Shown here: positions 50,612-62,000 of the stretch, one piece after another | How positions within the stretch are numbered: the first letter of the stretch is position 1 | Layout: each line of letters opens with the position of its first letter | Assembly: GCF_905475395.1 (NCBI RefSeq) | Contig: NC_058338.1 | Coordinates: forward strand, 49,573,935-49,637,934 | DNA: 64,000 bases | Direction: 5' to 3' | Source of the DNA: Chrysoperla carnea | Taxonomy: Eukaryota > Arthropoda > Insecta > Neuroptera > Chrysopidae | The notes under the pieces: generated by a model | The model's input: only the letters and a program-made list of their open reading frames with translations | Databases searched by the model: none | What the model was told of the DNA's origin: nothing | Position numbers and translations under genes: made by a program

Positions 50612-52135
50612 ATGACAAGCCAGCTTATTTTAACTTTAGTGCAAATATTATACTTTTACAATTCAATTGTTGAAACGAAATATTTTGGAAGCAATGAATA
50701 TTATTGGACTGCTAGAAATAAACTTCAAGCTGTTGAACAAAATATGCATTTAGGATATCAATTACAACTAAACGACAAAGAAATTATTGTTAACACTTTA
50801 TTAATGGATGCAAAACATGCAGAATTTAATGTTGGATTAATAAAACCAGTTGACTTTTTACCATCAATGAATTTTTTAAAAGCAAAACCTTTAATTGAGA
50901 ACTCCACGGTGTTTCAAATAATAAAGAAAATGCCAAAAGGGGCTATTTTACATGTTCATGAAAAAGCAATGGTTTCAACAGACTTTTTATACAATTTAAC
51001 ATACATTGATGACTTATTTATATGTATTACGGAAACCGATGAAATCAGTTTCAAATTCGCTGCCGAAAAACCGAACAAATCTAAAGGTTGTGACAATTGG
51101 GAATTATTAAGTGATTTACGGCGGAATGAGAATAATATTGAAGAATTAAATGCAAAAATTAAATCAAGTTTTACGTTGATTGTAGAAGATCCTGATGCTG
51201 TGTATTTTGATATAAATCAAGTTTGGAAAAGATTTAATTCAATTTTTAATACGGTCCATGGACTTTTAACTTACCGACCTGTTCTAGAAGAGTATTTGTA
51301 TCAAGTATTTGAAGAATGTGTAAATGATCATATTTTACATTTAGAATTCCGCGGATCTTTACCAGAAGTGTATGAAAAAGATGGTAGTGTTTTTAATGAA
51401 GAACAACTTATTGAAATATATCTAAATATTATTAAAAGCTTTCAAAGTACTCATCCTCATTTTAGCGTAAAATTTATTTTTGCTCCAAGTCGAAACATTA
51501 ACCAGAAAGTTTTTAATGAAAAAATTGCTTTGTTTAAGAAACTGAAAGCACTAAATCCAGATTTTATGGTTGGCTTTGATTTAGTTGGTCAAGAAGATTC
51601 TGGCAATGCCCTCATTGACTTTGCTGATAGAATATTAAAAGAAAATATTGATTTTTATTTCCATGCCGGAGAAACTAATTGGAAAGGAATGACAGATGAA
51701 AACTTATTTGATGCACTTTTATTAGGTGCAAAACGTATCGGGCATGGCTATGCAATTACGAAACATCCAGCTGTGATGAAACTTTTACAAGAAAACAAAA
51801 TTGCAATTGAAATCAGTCCAATTTCTAATCAAGTTTTAAATTTAGTTAAAGATTTAAGAAATCATCCAGCTGCCGAATTATTTTCCATTGATTATCCAGT
51901 TGTTATTACAAGTGACGATCCAAGTTTTTGGGGAGCGATCGGATTAAGCTACGATTTTTATGAAGCTTTTATGGCATTCACTAGCTATAATGATGATATA
52001 CGAGTATTAAAACAATTGGCAATTAATTCTATTTTGTACAGTGGTATGAGCCACGAGGAGAAATCTTTAGCAATGGAAGTATTTAATGATCAATGGGACT
52101 CATTTATTAATGAAACTATTAATAGTTATTCATAA
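50612..52135 (+). CDS. Adenosine deaminase-related growth factor (ADGF/ADA2-like), copy 1
   Basis: Complete 507-residue single-exon gene. It encodes a secreted adenosine deaminase that hydrolyses extracellular adenosine to inosine. Residues 1-20 are a hydrophobic signal peptide. The N-terminal ADGF region contains DFLPSMNFLKAK. HVH at 114-116 gives two zinc ligands. Cys138 and Cys160 match the disulfide of the ADA2 receptor-binding insert. HAGE at 351-354 holds a histidine and the catalytic Glu354, IGHG places His378, and SDDP supplies Asp435 and Asp436, so the active site is complete. Candidate N-glycosylation sites are Asn97, Asn128 and Asn500. Length fits ADA2/ADGF proteins (about 500-560). 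The ATG is the first in frame and directly precedes the signal peptide. A possible poly(A) signal, AATAAA, lies at 52237. It heads a tandem pair with 55469-57001; Drosophila has six ADGF paralogues, and one-to-one orthology cannot be assigned here. Confidence 0.95.
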   Translation: MTSQLILTLVQILYFYNSIVETKYFGSNEYYWTARNKLQAVEQNMHLGYQLQLNDKEIIVNTLLMDAKHAEFNVGLIKPVDFLPSMNFLKAKPLIENSTVFQIIKKMPKGAILHVHEKAMVSTDFLYNLTYIDDLFICITETDEISFKFAAEKPNKSKGCDNWELLSDLRRNENNIEELNAKIKSSFTLIVEDPDAVYFDINQVWKRFNSIFNTVHGLLTYRPVLEEYLYQVFEECVNDHILHLEFRGSLPEVYEKDGSVFNEEQLIEIYLNIIKSFQSTHPHFSVKFIFAPSRNINQKVFNEKIALFKKLKALNPDFMVGFDLVGQEDSGNALIDFADRILKENIDFYFHAGETNWKGMTDENLFDALLLGAKRIGHGYAITKHPAVMKLLQENKIAIEISPISNQVLNLVKDLRNHPAAELFSIDYPVVITSDDPSFWGAIGLSYDFYEAFMAFTSYNDDIRVLKQLAINSILYSGMSHEEKSLAMEVFNDQWDSFINETINSYS

Positions 52136-55100
52136 AAAATTTATATTTTTAGGAATACTAAAAATACAGTGTGTAGATGTAGTTTAAATATATGATAATG
52201 TTTTTTTAAAATAATAATTTTTCTGCTTGCCAAGAAAATAAAATTAGGTACTATATTTACCACAATAAATGCCGACACACGAAAGTCTGGTGAGGATTGA
52301 CACAAAATCAACAAAAAATTATTAATTAAAAAAGTATCATATTTATTTATCATTTTACAGTTTACTAAACACAAATTTTTTTTGTAACATGAAGAATGAT
52401 TTTCTAGGTAGGTCTAAGTAAATTTAATAAATTCGTAGGTGGATAGGTAGGTATATATATATACATACATATAGATACGGCTAAATCCGTCATTGAGCAT
52501 GATTAATTTTTACATGGAAAATTGTTGCAGAATTCCGTTTTTAAACATGCTTCTGAACGTATAAGTGCAGATTGCCCGCAAGTAACCGGTAACATATCAA
52601 AAGTAACAAACAATTGACATTTTTCTCTAAACCCTCCAGTTTTCGAGTAAACATTCGTAAAATTTGAAAAAATGCGATTTTTACAGAAAAAGATTTCTTG
52701 ACCTAATTGTATTTTAAATTCATTGTTAAGAGAGCGCGCGAAAAACCTCCCAAAAATTACGATTTTATGTCAAATCGTCAAACAAATCGTAATACTCTTT
52801 AGCCTATATAATAGGTGTACGTATTTCTTATCATGCAGAAAGTTATTGAGTTAAACCCTAAGGACCTCAAATACAGCACGGCTTGTTTATATGTCAGTTA
52901 AATTTTTAAATGATTATTTTTCTTTAATCATTCAACAATCAAGGTCAATAATGACAAAGTATAATTTTATTCCATAACGAGTGGCAATTATTTTATTAAT
53001 TGCGAAATTAAAAATCACATTTAAATTAAAGAAAAACGCATTGCTATAAAAATCTTATTAGCAGTCCGTATCAAAATACAAATCATATTATGAATTAATT
53101 ATCATTTATTGGAAATAATGTCTGATCATCCCTGTTTGTTAATCGCTGTCCTATACGGATTGTTTATGAAATGGGAACTCATTAGTAGATACCTATGACG
53201 GCGGTGTGGTTCCTATAAAAGTGACGCAATTTAGAGAGCTTTAAAGATTCATACCAACGCTATTTAATTATATATTCCATTAAAAATATACAATGACTTG
53301 TTCGTTACTAAGCTCATTAACGCCAGTGGGAATATTCTTTTTTCTTTTTTTTTTTTTTTGCTTTAGTAAAAGCTCATTCATGTAACAAACAGCAGAAAAT
53401 AATTATTTTTCGGATAACTATCCAAAAAAATCAAGATAAAAGCCATTAAAAATTTCTAGCTCTTTCTAGCAAAATAGAATTTAACATAGACTCTTATGGC
53501 AAATTTATTATATGACGCCAAATACTATTCCCGATCTCTCTGTCTAGTTAGAAGTTTAAAATGCTTATATCACCAGTATTTCTCGGCCGATTTTAATTTT
53601 AATTTCACCTCTTTTACGTGATTTTCATATTTTGTTAAGATATATTAAGATTTAAAAAAAAAAAAAAAAAACATTTTTCCCTGAATAGTCTATAAATTAC
53701 TTTCAGTAAAGACTTGAGTCGTTTAAATTGTAACGACCGCATTATATATAACATAATTTTAATTAAGCGACTCAAGCTTTTATGTTTAACAGTAAACTAG
53801 CTAAGCTAGGATCTAATAATGGATCACCTCGAAAAATAAAAGAGAATTATCCGAAGAAGCGGGTAGGTAAAGGCTATAAGTCAGATTAAAAAGACGCCTG
53901 AAAAGTATTCAATTTTAACGCTAAAAAATTGATGGCCATGCTCATTCAGTTACGTAATAAAAATTTAAGTGTTTTATTTTTCAGATTTTCATTTTGAAAT
54001 GCCTATTAATAGTCAAATACTCGTCTGGCCACTTAATATGAAAAGTTTATCATTGTCAAAATATTAGCAAATATTGAATTTTAATTTTTTTAATTTATTA
54101 TCATATTATGATAATTAATTATCTAATTCCTGTTAATTGATGTAAAATCAAGACAATTACAAAGGATTCCAATTTTTTTTCATTTTCATATCCATCAAGG
54201 AAAAGCTATTATTTACAAAAAGTTTGTATTTAATAACGCAAAAAAAAAAATTATGAAGAGTAGAAGAAAAATTTAGAATAGAATGAATTGAAATTGCATA
54301 ATGATCTTTATGGATAGTAACATATTGAATGACTCCTAAAACAGAACTGCATTTTGCTGGCGTGATTTTCATTTTTCCTTTTTTCTAATTTTTTTTGTAG
54401 CCAGCGACCCCTAAAACCTGCTATACATCGATTTCAAGACATTTTATGTTTAATAAAAAAATAGCACTAAATCGAAACTATTTTATATTACCTAGTACAA
54501 AAATGAACTCATTACTGCCTGGAGGGAGTTTTTCCTGAGACCTTTTTTTTGAAGGATGGAGAGGGTGTTCAGTCCATTGTAAATCTTTAGTAAGCCTGAG
54601 AGCCACAGTAATCGCGAATCTCTCTCCATGTAGGTTGTTAGATAGTAGGGGCAGAATTACATCAACTGCTGTTGTTCCTGCCAGTAGATACGTATAATAT
54701 ATTATATACAACTACCGTTGGCTTCCAAAACCGCATTTCGATACGCAAGCCTAACTGACACGGCAAGCCTCGATATCCACTTACGAAGTGATCAGAAAAA
54801 AGAGTACAGTGGTTTATAGTCCTATTATACACAGGGCCTAGCAATTTTGAAAAAGTTAAAATTTTAACACACGACTTTAAATTCGAGATTGGTTTCATTA
54901 TGACCTGATATACACAGCCAAGCTAATCAGGCAAAAACCGTTCTAATAGAATGGACTACAGTTGTACCTTGGATCACAAACTCACAATATTCCTTTACAT
55001 ATTTTTTAAAGTCATTTTTTAAACATAACAATGGAAATGGTCCCTCTTACGGTATCATTATTCCTACACACTTTGCATTTTTAAAGAATTTAAATTTCAA

Positions 55101-55468
55101 AAATTAGATTGCACCTGGAGACGCTTTACTTCATCGGTTTTGGCCTATTGGCTATTAACAAAATTCACCTCTAAGCATTTTACAACAATCCCACTCTGCG
55201 AATATCTCATACTAATTACTTTAGACTCACTCGTTGTACTTCAATGAATTTTATTAAATAGCACGTGTAAATGTACTAAATAATTATAAATTATTTAAAA
55301 ACGTAATGATTTTATATTTAATTATTTTCTAAATTTAACACTATAGAATCTAATCTGACAAGATTTCATTGTTTATCGTCACAAGTTTCAAAAAATATGA
55401 TATACATACTTTGAAGTTATTAATTATTTGAACCTTATTAGTATATTAGTGTCCGAATCATTAGTAAA
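52136..55468. other. Intergenic region between the two ADGF genes
   Basis: 3.3 kb without a supported gene. It starts with the 3' UTR of copy 1 (AATAAA at 52237-52242). A TATAAAAG at 53214-53221 with a TCATA about 35 bases downstream could be a core promoter, but it lies 2.2 kb before the next ATG. A slightly GC-richer island lies at about 54,480-54,960 and is unexplained. Confidence 0.55.
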
Positions 55469-57001
55469 ATGGCTCATATAATTATTTCAATTTTGCTTTT
55501 AATATGCACTTTCAATGAAATTACTGAAACGAAATACATTAGCACCAATGAAAGTTATTGGAGAGCTCGAACTGAGCTTCAAGATGCTGAAGAAAAAATG
55601 CACTTGGGATATAAATTAGAATTAACAAGCAAAGAAAAATTGGTAAATTCAAAATTAATGGAAGCAAAACATGCTGAGCTAAAACATGGCTTAGAAACAC
55701 CAGTTGATTTTTTACCATCAATGAATTTTTTGAAAGCAAAATCTGGAATTGAACAATCAAAAGTGTTTGAAATTATTAAAAAAATTCCAAAAGGTGCAGT
55801 TTTACACAGCCATGACACAGCAATGGTTTCAACCGAATTTTTATATAATTTAACATATACCAATGATCTATTTATTTGTATAACAAAAAATACCAAAGAA
55901 ATTCGATTTAAATTCGCTACAGAAAAGCCAAAAAAAACTGAAGAATGTGATGAATGGAATTTATTAAGTGAGTTACGACAAAATAAAACAATTGTGGATG
56001 AATTGAATGCAAACATTAAATCAAGTTTTACTTTACTTGTGAATGATCCAGATGTTGTGTATTTTGATGTAAATGAAGTTTGGAAAAAGTTCGTATCAAT
56101 TTTCTTAACATTAGACGGATTTTTAAATTATCGTCCTGTTTTAGAGGACTATTTGTATCAAGTATTTAAGGAATTTGAAAATGATAAAATTTTGCATTTA
56201 GAATTTCGCGGAACATTGCCACAAACATACGAACTAAATGGCACAGTTTATAATGAAGTCGAGCTTGTCGGGATTTATCAATCTGTTGTAAAACGATTCC
56301 AAAGTGAATATCCTCATTTTAGTGTAAAATTTATTTACGCCCCTAATCGTAAAGTCGACCAAACAACTTTTGATCAATACATTGAGATAGTTAAGAATTT
56401 ACATGGAAATTATTCAGATTTTCTGGCTGGTTTTGATTTGGTTGGTCAAGAAGATCTTGGAGTTGCTGCAGTGGAATTTGCCGACAAATTATTAAAATTA
56501 AAAGAAGAAATTAATATTGACTTTTATTTTCATGCTGGGGAAACCAATTGGAAAGGTATGACTGATGAAAACTTATTTGAATCTGTTTTATTAGATTCAA
56601 AACGTATTGGTCATGGTTATGCAATTACAAAACATCCAAAACTTATGGAAATTGTAAGGGATAAAGGAATCGCAATTGAAATCAGTCCAATTTCAAATCA
56701 AGTTTTAAATTTAGTGAAAGATTTGAGAAACCATCCGGCTGCTGAATTATTTTCAACGGATTTTCCAGTTGTTATTTCAAATGATGATCCAAGCTTATGG
56801 GGAGCGATCGGATTGAGTTATGATTTTTATGAAGCTTTTATGGCGTTCACCAGTTACAATGACGATATTCGTGTTTTGAAACAATTAGGATATAATTCCA
56901 TTTTATTCAGTTCAATGAATGTTGCAGAAAAATCTCGCGCACTTGTATTATTTGAAAATCAATGGGATTCTTTTATCAATGAAATGATAATGGAAACTTA
57001 A
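55469..57001 (+). CDS. Adenosine deaminase-related growth factor (ADGF/ADA2-like), copy 2
   Basis: Complete 510-residue single-exon paralogue of the gene 3.3 kb upstream, same strand. It has a signal peptide (about residues 1-19), HSH at 113-115, Cys137/Cys160 for the receptor-binding insert, HAGE at 355-358 with catalytic Glu358, IGHG with His382, and NDDP with Asp439/Asp440. All zinc and catalytic residues are present, so it should be active. The residue before the two aspartates is Asn rather than the Ser of copy 1. Over the C-terminal ~155 residues the copies are roughly 80% identical by eye and are more diverged near the N-terminus. Four extra residues (KLKE region, about 343-348) precede the HAGE block. 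Synonymous differences are common even in identical protein blocks, so the duplication is not very recent. AATAAA at 57033 is a likely poly(A) signal. The absence of introns in both copies suggests an intronless ancestor. Confidence 0.95.
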   Translation: MAHIIISILLLICTFNEITETKYISTNESYWRARTELQDAEEKMHLGYKLELTSKEKLVNSKLMEAKHAELKHGLETPVDFLPSMNFLKAKSGIEQSKVFEIIKKIPKGAVLHSHDTAMVSTEFLYNLTYTNDLFICITKNTKEIRFKFATEKPKKTEECDEWNLLSELRQNKTIVDELNANIKSSFTLLVNDPDVVYFDVNEVWKKFVSIFLTLDGFLNYRPVLEDYLYQVFKEFENDKILHLEFRGTLPQTYELNGTVYNEVELVGIYQSVVKRFQSEYPHFSVKFIYAPNRKVDQTTFDQYIEIVKNLHGNYSDFLAGFDLVGQEDLGVAAVEFADKLLKLKEEINIDFYFHAGETNWKGMTDENLFESVLLDSKRIGHGYAITKHPKLMEIVRDKGIAIEISPISNQVLNLVKDLRNHPAAELFSTDFPVVISNDDPSLWGAIGLSYDFYEAFMAFTSYNDDIRVLKQLGYNSILFSSMNVAEKSRALVLFENQWDSFINEMIMET

Positions 57002-57645
57002 GTTTGGGTAATTGTTTGTGCTTACGTTAGAGAATAAATCATAATATTTAATGTAATTTTTAAAGTTTTATTAAACATTTGTTGAATAATAATCTTTAGG
57101 TATAATAATTTATTTAACAAAAATCAATCAACAAAATGAACCTGCCTACCCAATTTCACCTTTATATTAGCGCAAAATTACCTTCCTAATACCGAAAGAA
57201 TTAACTAGCGAAATTTATTATCATCATTTACAAAAGTGAATATATATTAATAAACAGAGTGATCAAATTGGATTTATACATTTTTATTTTGAAAGAAAAC
57301 AAAACGTTATGTGGGATTTAAGACATTTAAAAACTAGGAGTTACCCATCCACTTCACTGAGCAATTTCAACTTTAAAAATAAAGACTAATGCATTATAGC
57401 TTTCGCTTCTCAAGTCCTCACTTATCAAAAAAAGTATCATACTTTTTTCAGTTATTTTTAATATTTTCCGTTCCCGTGGGAACTTTGGGATATAAAGTAT
57501 ATCGGGATTCAAATTTCAAATCAATCCATCGACTACTTTTCAAGTTTTACGGCCATAAAAATACAGAAGCTGAATTTTTATATATGCATAAAAATGATTT
57601 AATGTAAAATAAAAATTTCAATAAAAAATACCTTTTAAAGCGCAA

Positions 57646-57862
57646 GCTTTTATTATACTAAAAAGTAGAAAATAATTTTTTCTATGAGTCACTTATACAC
57701 GACTATTTGTAAAAGCTTGAGGCGCTCAATTTAAAATATCAACAATGAATCGGAGCGCCTCATCCACTGCACATACCTACTTTTTTAATCGATTCTTTTA
57801 CAAATAGTCGTGTATAAGTGACTCAGAAAAAATTATTTTCTACTTTTCAATGCGATAAAAGC
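57646..57862. repeat. Foldback element with nested inverted repeat
   Basis: Outer arms of about 70 bases contain AGTCACTTATACACGACTAT and its reverse complement ATAGTCGTGTATAAGTGACT, ending in GCTTTTAT and ATAAAAGC. Inside, GGCGCTC and GAGCGCC form a second stem. Confidence 0.85.
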
Positions 57863-58070
57863 TAATAAAATAAGCATTTCAAAAAAATTTTGATTACATA
57901 TGAAACCCCCTCCACCGCCCCCCGTGGGGACTTTATGTCCCCTTATGACTAGGTTAAGTTGACTGAATATTCCATCGGGTCCTATAAACAAGTTTCATTA
58001 AAATCGATGCTGTTTCTCAACTTTTCCTATGCATCCCGGCTTAGTATTTCAAGGTACTATATACAGGGTA

Positions 58071-58111
58071 TTTCAACAATTAACTCAGTCAATTGATTAT
58101 TTTCACTTGTT
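58071..58111 (+). repeat. ACCATGCATA-ended repeat family, terminal fragment
   Basis: GGGTATTTCAACAATTAACT followed by CAGTCAATTG and TTTTCACTTG, the 3' end of the family only. Confidence 0.55.
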
Positions 58112-58556
58112 TTAATTTGTTTGAATTTAGCGATAATGTGTAAAAACACAAACTGCTTAAAATATTTATAAGGGTAGGTTTTGCATGGGCGTATTGAGAA
58201 GAGGGCAAGTCAGGACAACTGCTCTCAGATTTTATTGGCTAAGTATGCTTTTATGTATATAAAAACTGGGTACACGAAGTTTCGATGCGAAAATAATGTA
58301 TACCGATTATCGACATCATTAAGGAGGTTAAAAATAAAAGCTTTAATTAAACTATAAAAATTAATATTTTAGGCAAATTTTGTATTTTTAATGTATCTAT
58401 TTGTAGAAAAATTAATGCTTGTTTTTAAATCTTATTTTAAAATAATTTTAATATTGAATTTTTCCATGAATTTTTTGATAAAAGCCCAGATTAAATTCGT
58501 AAGCAGTCAGATTCCCGCGTGCAGCAAAGAAAAAATACTTTTTCCGAGAAAAGAAG

Positions 58557-58564
58557 TATAAAAG
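58557..58564 (+). promoter_or_regulatory. FAM91A1: Possible TATA box of FAM91A1
   Basis: TATAAAAG located 165 bases before the FAM91A1 start codon. A start site about 30 bases downstream would give a 5' UTR of roughly 140 bases. TATA-like strings are common in AT-rich DNA and there is no independent support. Confidence 0.25.
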
Positions 58565-58728
58565 AATTTTTCATAACTTAGTCGGTATTACAGACATCTA
58601 AAATATTTACCTGTTATCTACAAAAAAAGATACAAAGTATAAGTAAATGCAGTATGGAAAATATGTGCATTATATCTATATAGAAAAATTCGTTTTAAAA
58701 AAATTCGTTTAAATGTTTAACAAATAAA

Positions 58729-58800
58729 ATGAATAGTGAAATTGAGGAAAATATACGAAAAAAAATTCATTGGGATCATTTACCAACACACGTGAAGCAA
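58729..58800 (+). CDS. FAM91A1: FAM91A1, coding exon 1
   Basis: The ATG at 58729 begins MNSEIEENIRKKIHWDHLPTHVKQ (written here as MNSEIEENIRKK plus IHWDHLPTHVKQ), matching the start of animal FAM91 proteins, where a short acidic N-terminus is followed by a W-x-x-LP motif. It ends in phase 0 at a GTTAGT donor. FAM91A1 is a conserved cytosolic protein that forms a complex with WDR11 and binds TBC1D23 at the trans-Golgi network, helping to capture endosome-derived AP-1 vesicles. The window encodes about 324 of the roughly 840 residues; the rest lies past the right edge. A TATA-like sequence sits about 170 bases upstream. Confidence 0.9.
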
Positions 58801-58953
58801 GTTAGTATTTTTATGATCCACTTAAAAACATCAACTTAATATTTTGTTGACATGTATTAAATGACAGATTGATTTTAAAATACATATTTTTTGCTGTATG
58901 TTTACAAAAAAATGTATTGTTTTGATTCCGCTTATGTTTATTTTTTTTTGCAG

Positions 58954-59038
58954 TTACTGGGCAATTCTCAAAAAGAGTATGATAGATCTATTGTTAGTTT
59001 TAGTATTAAGAATCAATTAAGATATCGTGGAAACTTAG
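58954..59038 (+). CDS. FAM91A1: FAM91A1, coding exon 2
   Basis: Acceptor TTTGCAG, donor GTAAGT; 85 bases starting in phase 0 and ending in phase 1. It encodes LLGNSQKEYDRSIVSFSIKN then QLRYRGNL, matching the FAM91 N-terminal block that in vertebrates reads as a leucine-glycine-asparagine-serine-QxEY start followed by QLRYR-NL. The leftover G completes a valine codon with the next exon. Introns on either side are 153 bases and about 3.26 kb. Confidence 0.92.
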
Positions 59039-62000
59039 GTAAGTTTTTTAATAATTAAATGGAGTTAGAAAATACACGTATCTTGTTGTGGTCACATGCT
59101 ATTTATTTTATTGTTCTCATATTCAAATATTTACCTACTTATGGAAATTATTAGCAAATATTATTTAGTCAGTACAATTCTCAGTTTTTATTCAACGTGA
59201 AAATTATTTTATTTTTGAACGTCAATGATTTATTTTTATTAAAAATTCGATTATATTTCTATATTGATTTATTTGATAAAATTCTGGATTTAATTCGTAA
59301 GCACTATACCTATACCTACGTTCAAAAAAAGTCAGATTTCCGAGTGCTGCAAAGAGAAAAGTACTTTCACTTTTTCAAAACTATTAATTTCTAAAGCTGT
59401 AAAATATAAACTACAATACATATAACAAAATCTTTTATCTATGATATTAACATTCTTTCAATATGTAGATTATAGATTCATCTATAATCAAAATAATTAC
59501 ATAGATTAAAAGTGAATTAAACTTGCCTTATGTGAAAATTTCTCTTCTACGTTTGCTTTAGCGGAGGCAAAAATGGAAATCCCCCTTTTTATTGTTATAA
59601 GCTTGATGGTGTTTAAATGTTGTTTATTGCTGTACTTAAAGCATTTTTGCTATTTTCTATTTCCAAAAGCAACAATAGATTTAAGGTTACGGTAAGCAGT
59701 AACAAGGTGATCCTTATTCCTTCATTAAACTTGCCTTATGTGAAAATTTCTCTTCTACGTTTGCTTTAGCGGAGGCAAAAATGGAAATCCCCCTTTTTAT
59801 TGTTATAAGCTTGATGGTGTTTAAATGTTGTTTATTGCTGTACTTAAAGCATTTTTGCTATTTTCTATTTCCAAAAGCAACAATAGATTTAAGGTTACGG
59901 TAAGCAGTAACAAGGTGATCCTTATTCCTTCATTTAAGCAGACCTAGCTTTAGATTTCTTCACTAAAAAATGCTGTATGTTTTAATTTTCAATAGAGACA
60001 TTAAATTTTATATTCGAAAAATGATATCGGCTTACAATTGAAAATTGTTTTTAAATAATTAACTATCAATTATGATAAAAATAAATAGGCTACTAAAAAT
60101 TAGTTTACTAATCGATAGAAATAAGATTTATCAAAATCGACCAAGAATTATGCACTGTAGCGTATATTTCAGCTTTTTAAGCATAATAAATAATACTGAT
60201 ATATTAGATCAATAATCGAATTCTTATTGGGATCAAATCCGCCAGGATATACACTATACAATTTCTAATCGAAATTATGATTATTTTTACATAATTGAAT
60301 TCTGCGACGTTCTTAATTGGTTTTTCAGAATTTAATTTTTTCTAGACATGTAGGTAGATGTTCGAATATCAGTCTTACTAAATCGGATGTCTCAAAAAGT
60401 TACTTAATTCATAGTGGATTCGAAGAGTAATATATAGACTAATTCATAGTATAGACTAATTCATAGTGTAGGCGCTAAGGGGTTTAAAGAGTAAAATATA
60501 GACTTAGATTAGTCCTCGAAAGCCGCTCACCATAGCTGTCTCAAAATACTTTTGATTTTCAATTTCCTACAACTTCACTAATTAGATATTTTATTGAAAA
60601 TATGAAAATTTTCTGGAAAAACTCGGTTAAAGTTGTTTAATTTATGCTACACTCTATTCTTTTACACACTGGCATAAATCTAATCTTAAAAATCGGCAAG
60701 TATTTTATTTAAGTAAGTACGAAAAGGTTTGATATTATTTTTAATCAAATATTGAACTTTGAAGGTGAATTTTGTTATCCCTTGATGCACTTAGACGAAA
60801 AGTAAGAATTACATTTTTCGATTTCTGGCCTAATATTCAAAATACCGAAGACTACATAATTAATTCATAATTCATAATCAATCTTCGATATTTTGTAAAC
60901 TAAGCCAGATATCGAAAATTTTCAGATAATGGAAATGATGAGGTAGGATCTATCAACTATTAAAACTTTGAATTCCATTGATTTTATCTCTTACTACGAT
61001 TACTGCTATTGATGAAAATAGGTCATTGAAAACAGTGTTCCTATTTTTCTTCTTAAAAATAAATGCTTAAGCTAATGAAAAATTCCTTTTTGTAAAAAGG
61101 TACTTAATTTAACCTTACAAAATTGAAGGTGGCAACTAGTTGAGAACACACATAAACACTTTACATATTATGCCTTAGTATAAATATCTATATACAGAGC
61201 CTTTAAAAAGTAAAGGAATAGTTCAAGAACTCGAGAAAGACGTTTTGTTTTGAACCACGTGCCCAATATATTTTTAAAATCTAACTAATGAAATGCATAT
61301 TGAACCTACCCTCATCCGGTTAATTCTCACATTCTCTTTGCCAAAAAAAGTTAATTTTATTCTAAAAATTTTTTTCAATTCGTAGTAGTCAACGCTACAG
61401 CCGTAAATTTATTTCGACATTTTTGTAAAAATTACGCAGAGGTATGAAAAAAAAGTATTTGTTCATTTCCGTGAAATTAACTTTTAGTTTTAATGTTGTT
61501 AAGCATACTTTTTTTAATGTTGTTCTTCATAGCAAAGTCTTTAACTTTTGTTCGAAACATTTTTCGAAAAAACATAATACATTCAACAGAAATCTAAAAC
61601 AAAATTTACTTTTTAATGTTTTATTGATCTCAAATATTAGAATACATTATTAAAATAAGAAAGTAGGCATACCCTAAATGACATTTAATTTACAAAAGCC
61701 AACCATAAGTTACTTCTCAGATAAGAATATAAAAAAATTTGCGTCAAATTTCTGCCGAATATACCCGCTTTTCAAAAAAATATTTCGAATACAAGTTGTT
61801 ACCTTTGTTATGATGAACAACATTTCAATTTAAACTGTTTCTCTGACTATAATCAGTAATCTACTTGTTAAATGGGACATCCTATATATAAATAGGAAGA
61901 ATCAAATTAATATTTTGAAAAAATTAGTTTTTTTTATAAAGATACTTTTTTTGAAACAAAATTTTGAAGCCAGTTGTAGTTAACGCCACTTCTGTTTTAA

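Larger units (their letters stand above)
57002..58728. other. Intergenic region between ADGF copy 2 and FAM91A1
   Basis: It contains the copy 2 poly(A) signal (57033-57038), a foldback element (57646-57862), a 41-base fragment of the ACCATGCATA repeat family (58071-58111), and the presumed FAM91A1 promoter and 5' UTR. Confidence 0.6.

Noticed and set aside
54478-54898. Two overlapping minus-strand frames (77 and 78 codons)
   Set aside because: Different frames, no motif, no splice sites linking them. Kept only as a compositional observation.
55579-56016. 145-codon open frame on the minus strand
   Set aside because: It lies wholly antisense to ADGF copy 2, whose sense frame has all family motifs. 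Its product is a shadow of that sequence.
59197-59394. Open frame within FAM91A1 intron 2
   Set aside because: Exons 2 and 3 join directly at a conserved FAM91 block, leaving no room for an extra exon; the sequence is a repeat of upstream noncoding DNA.
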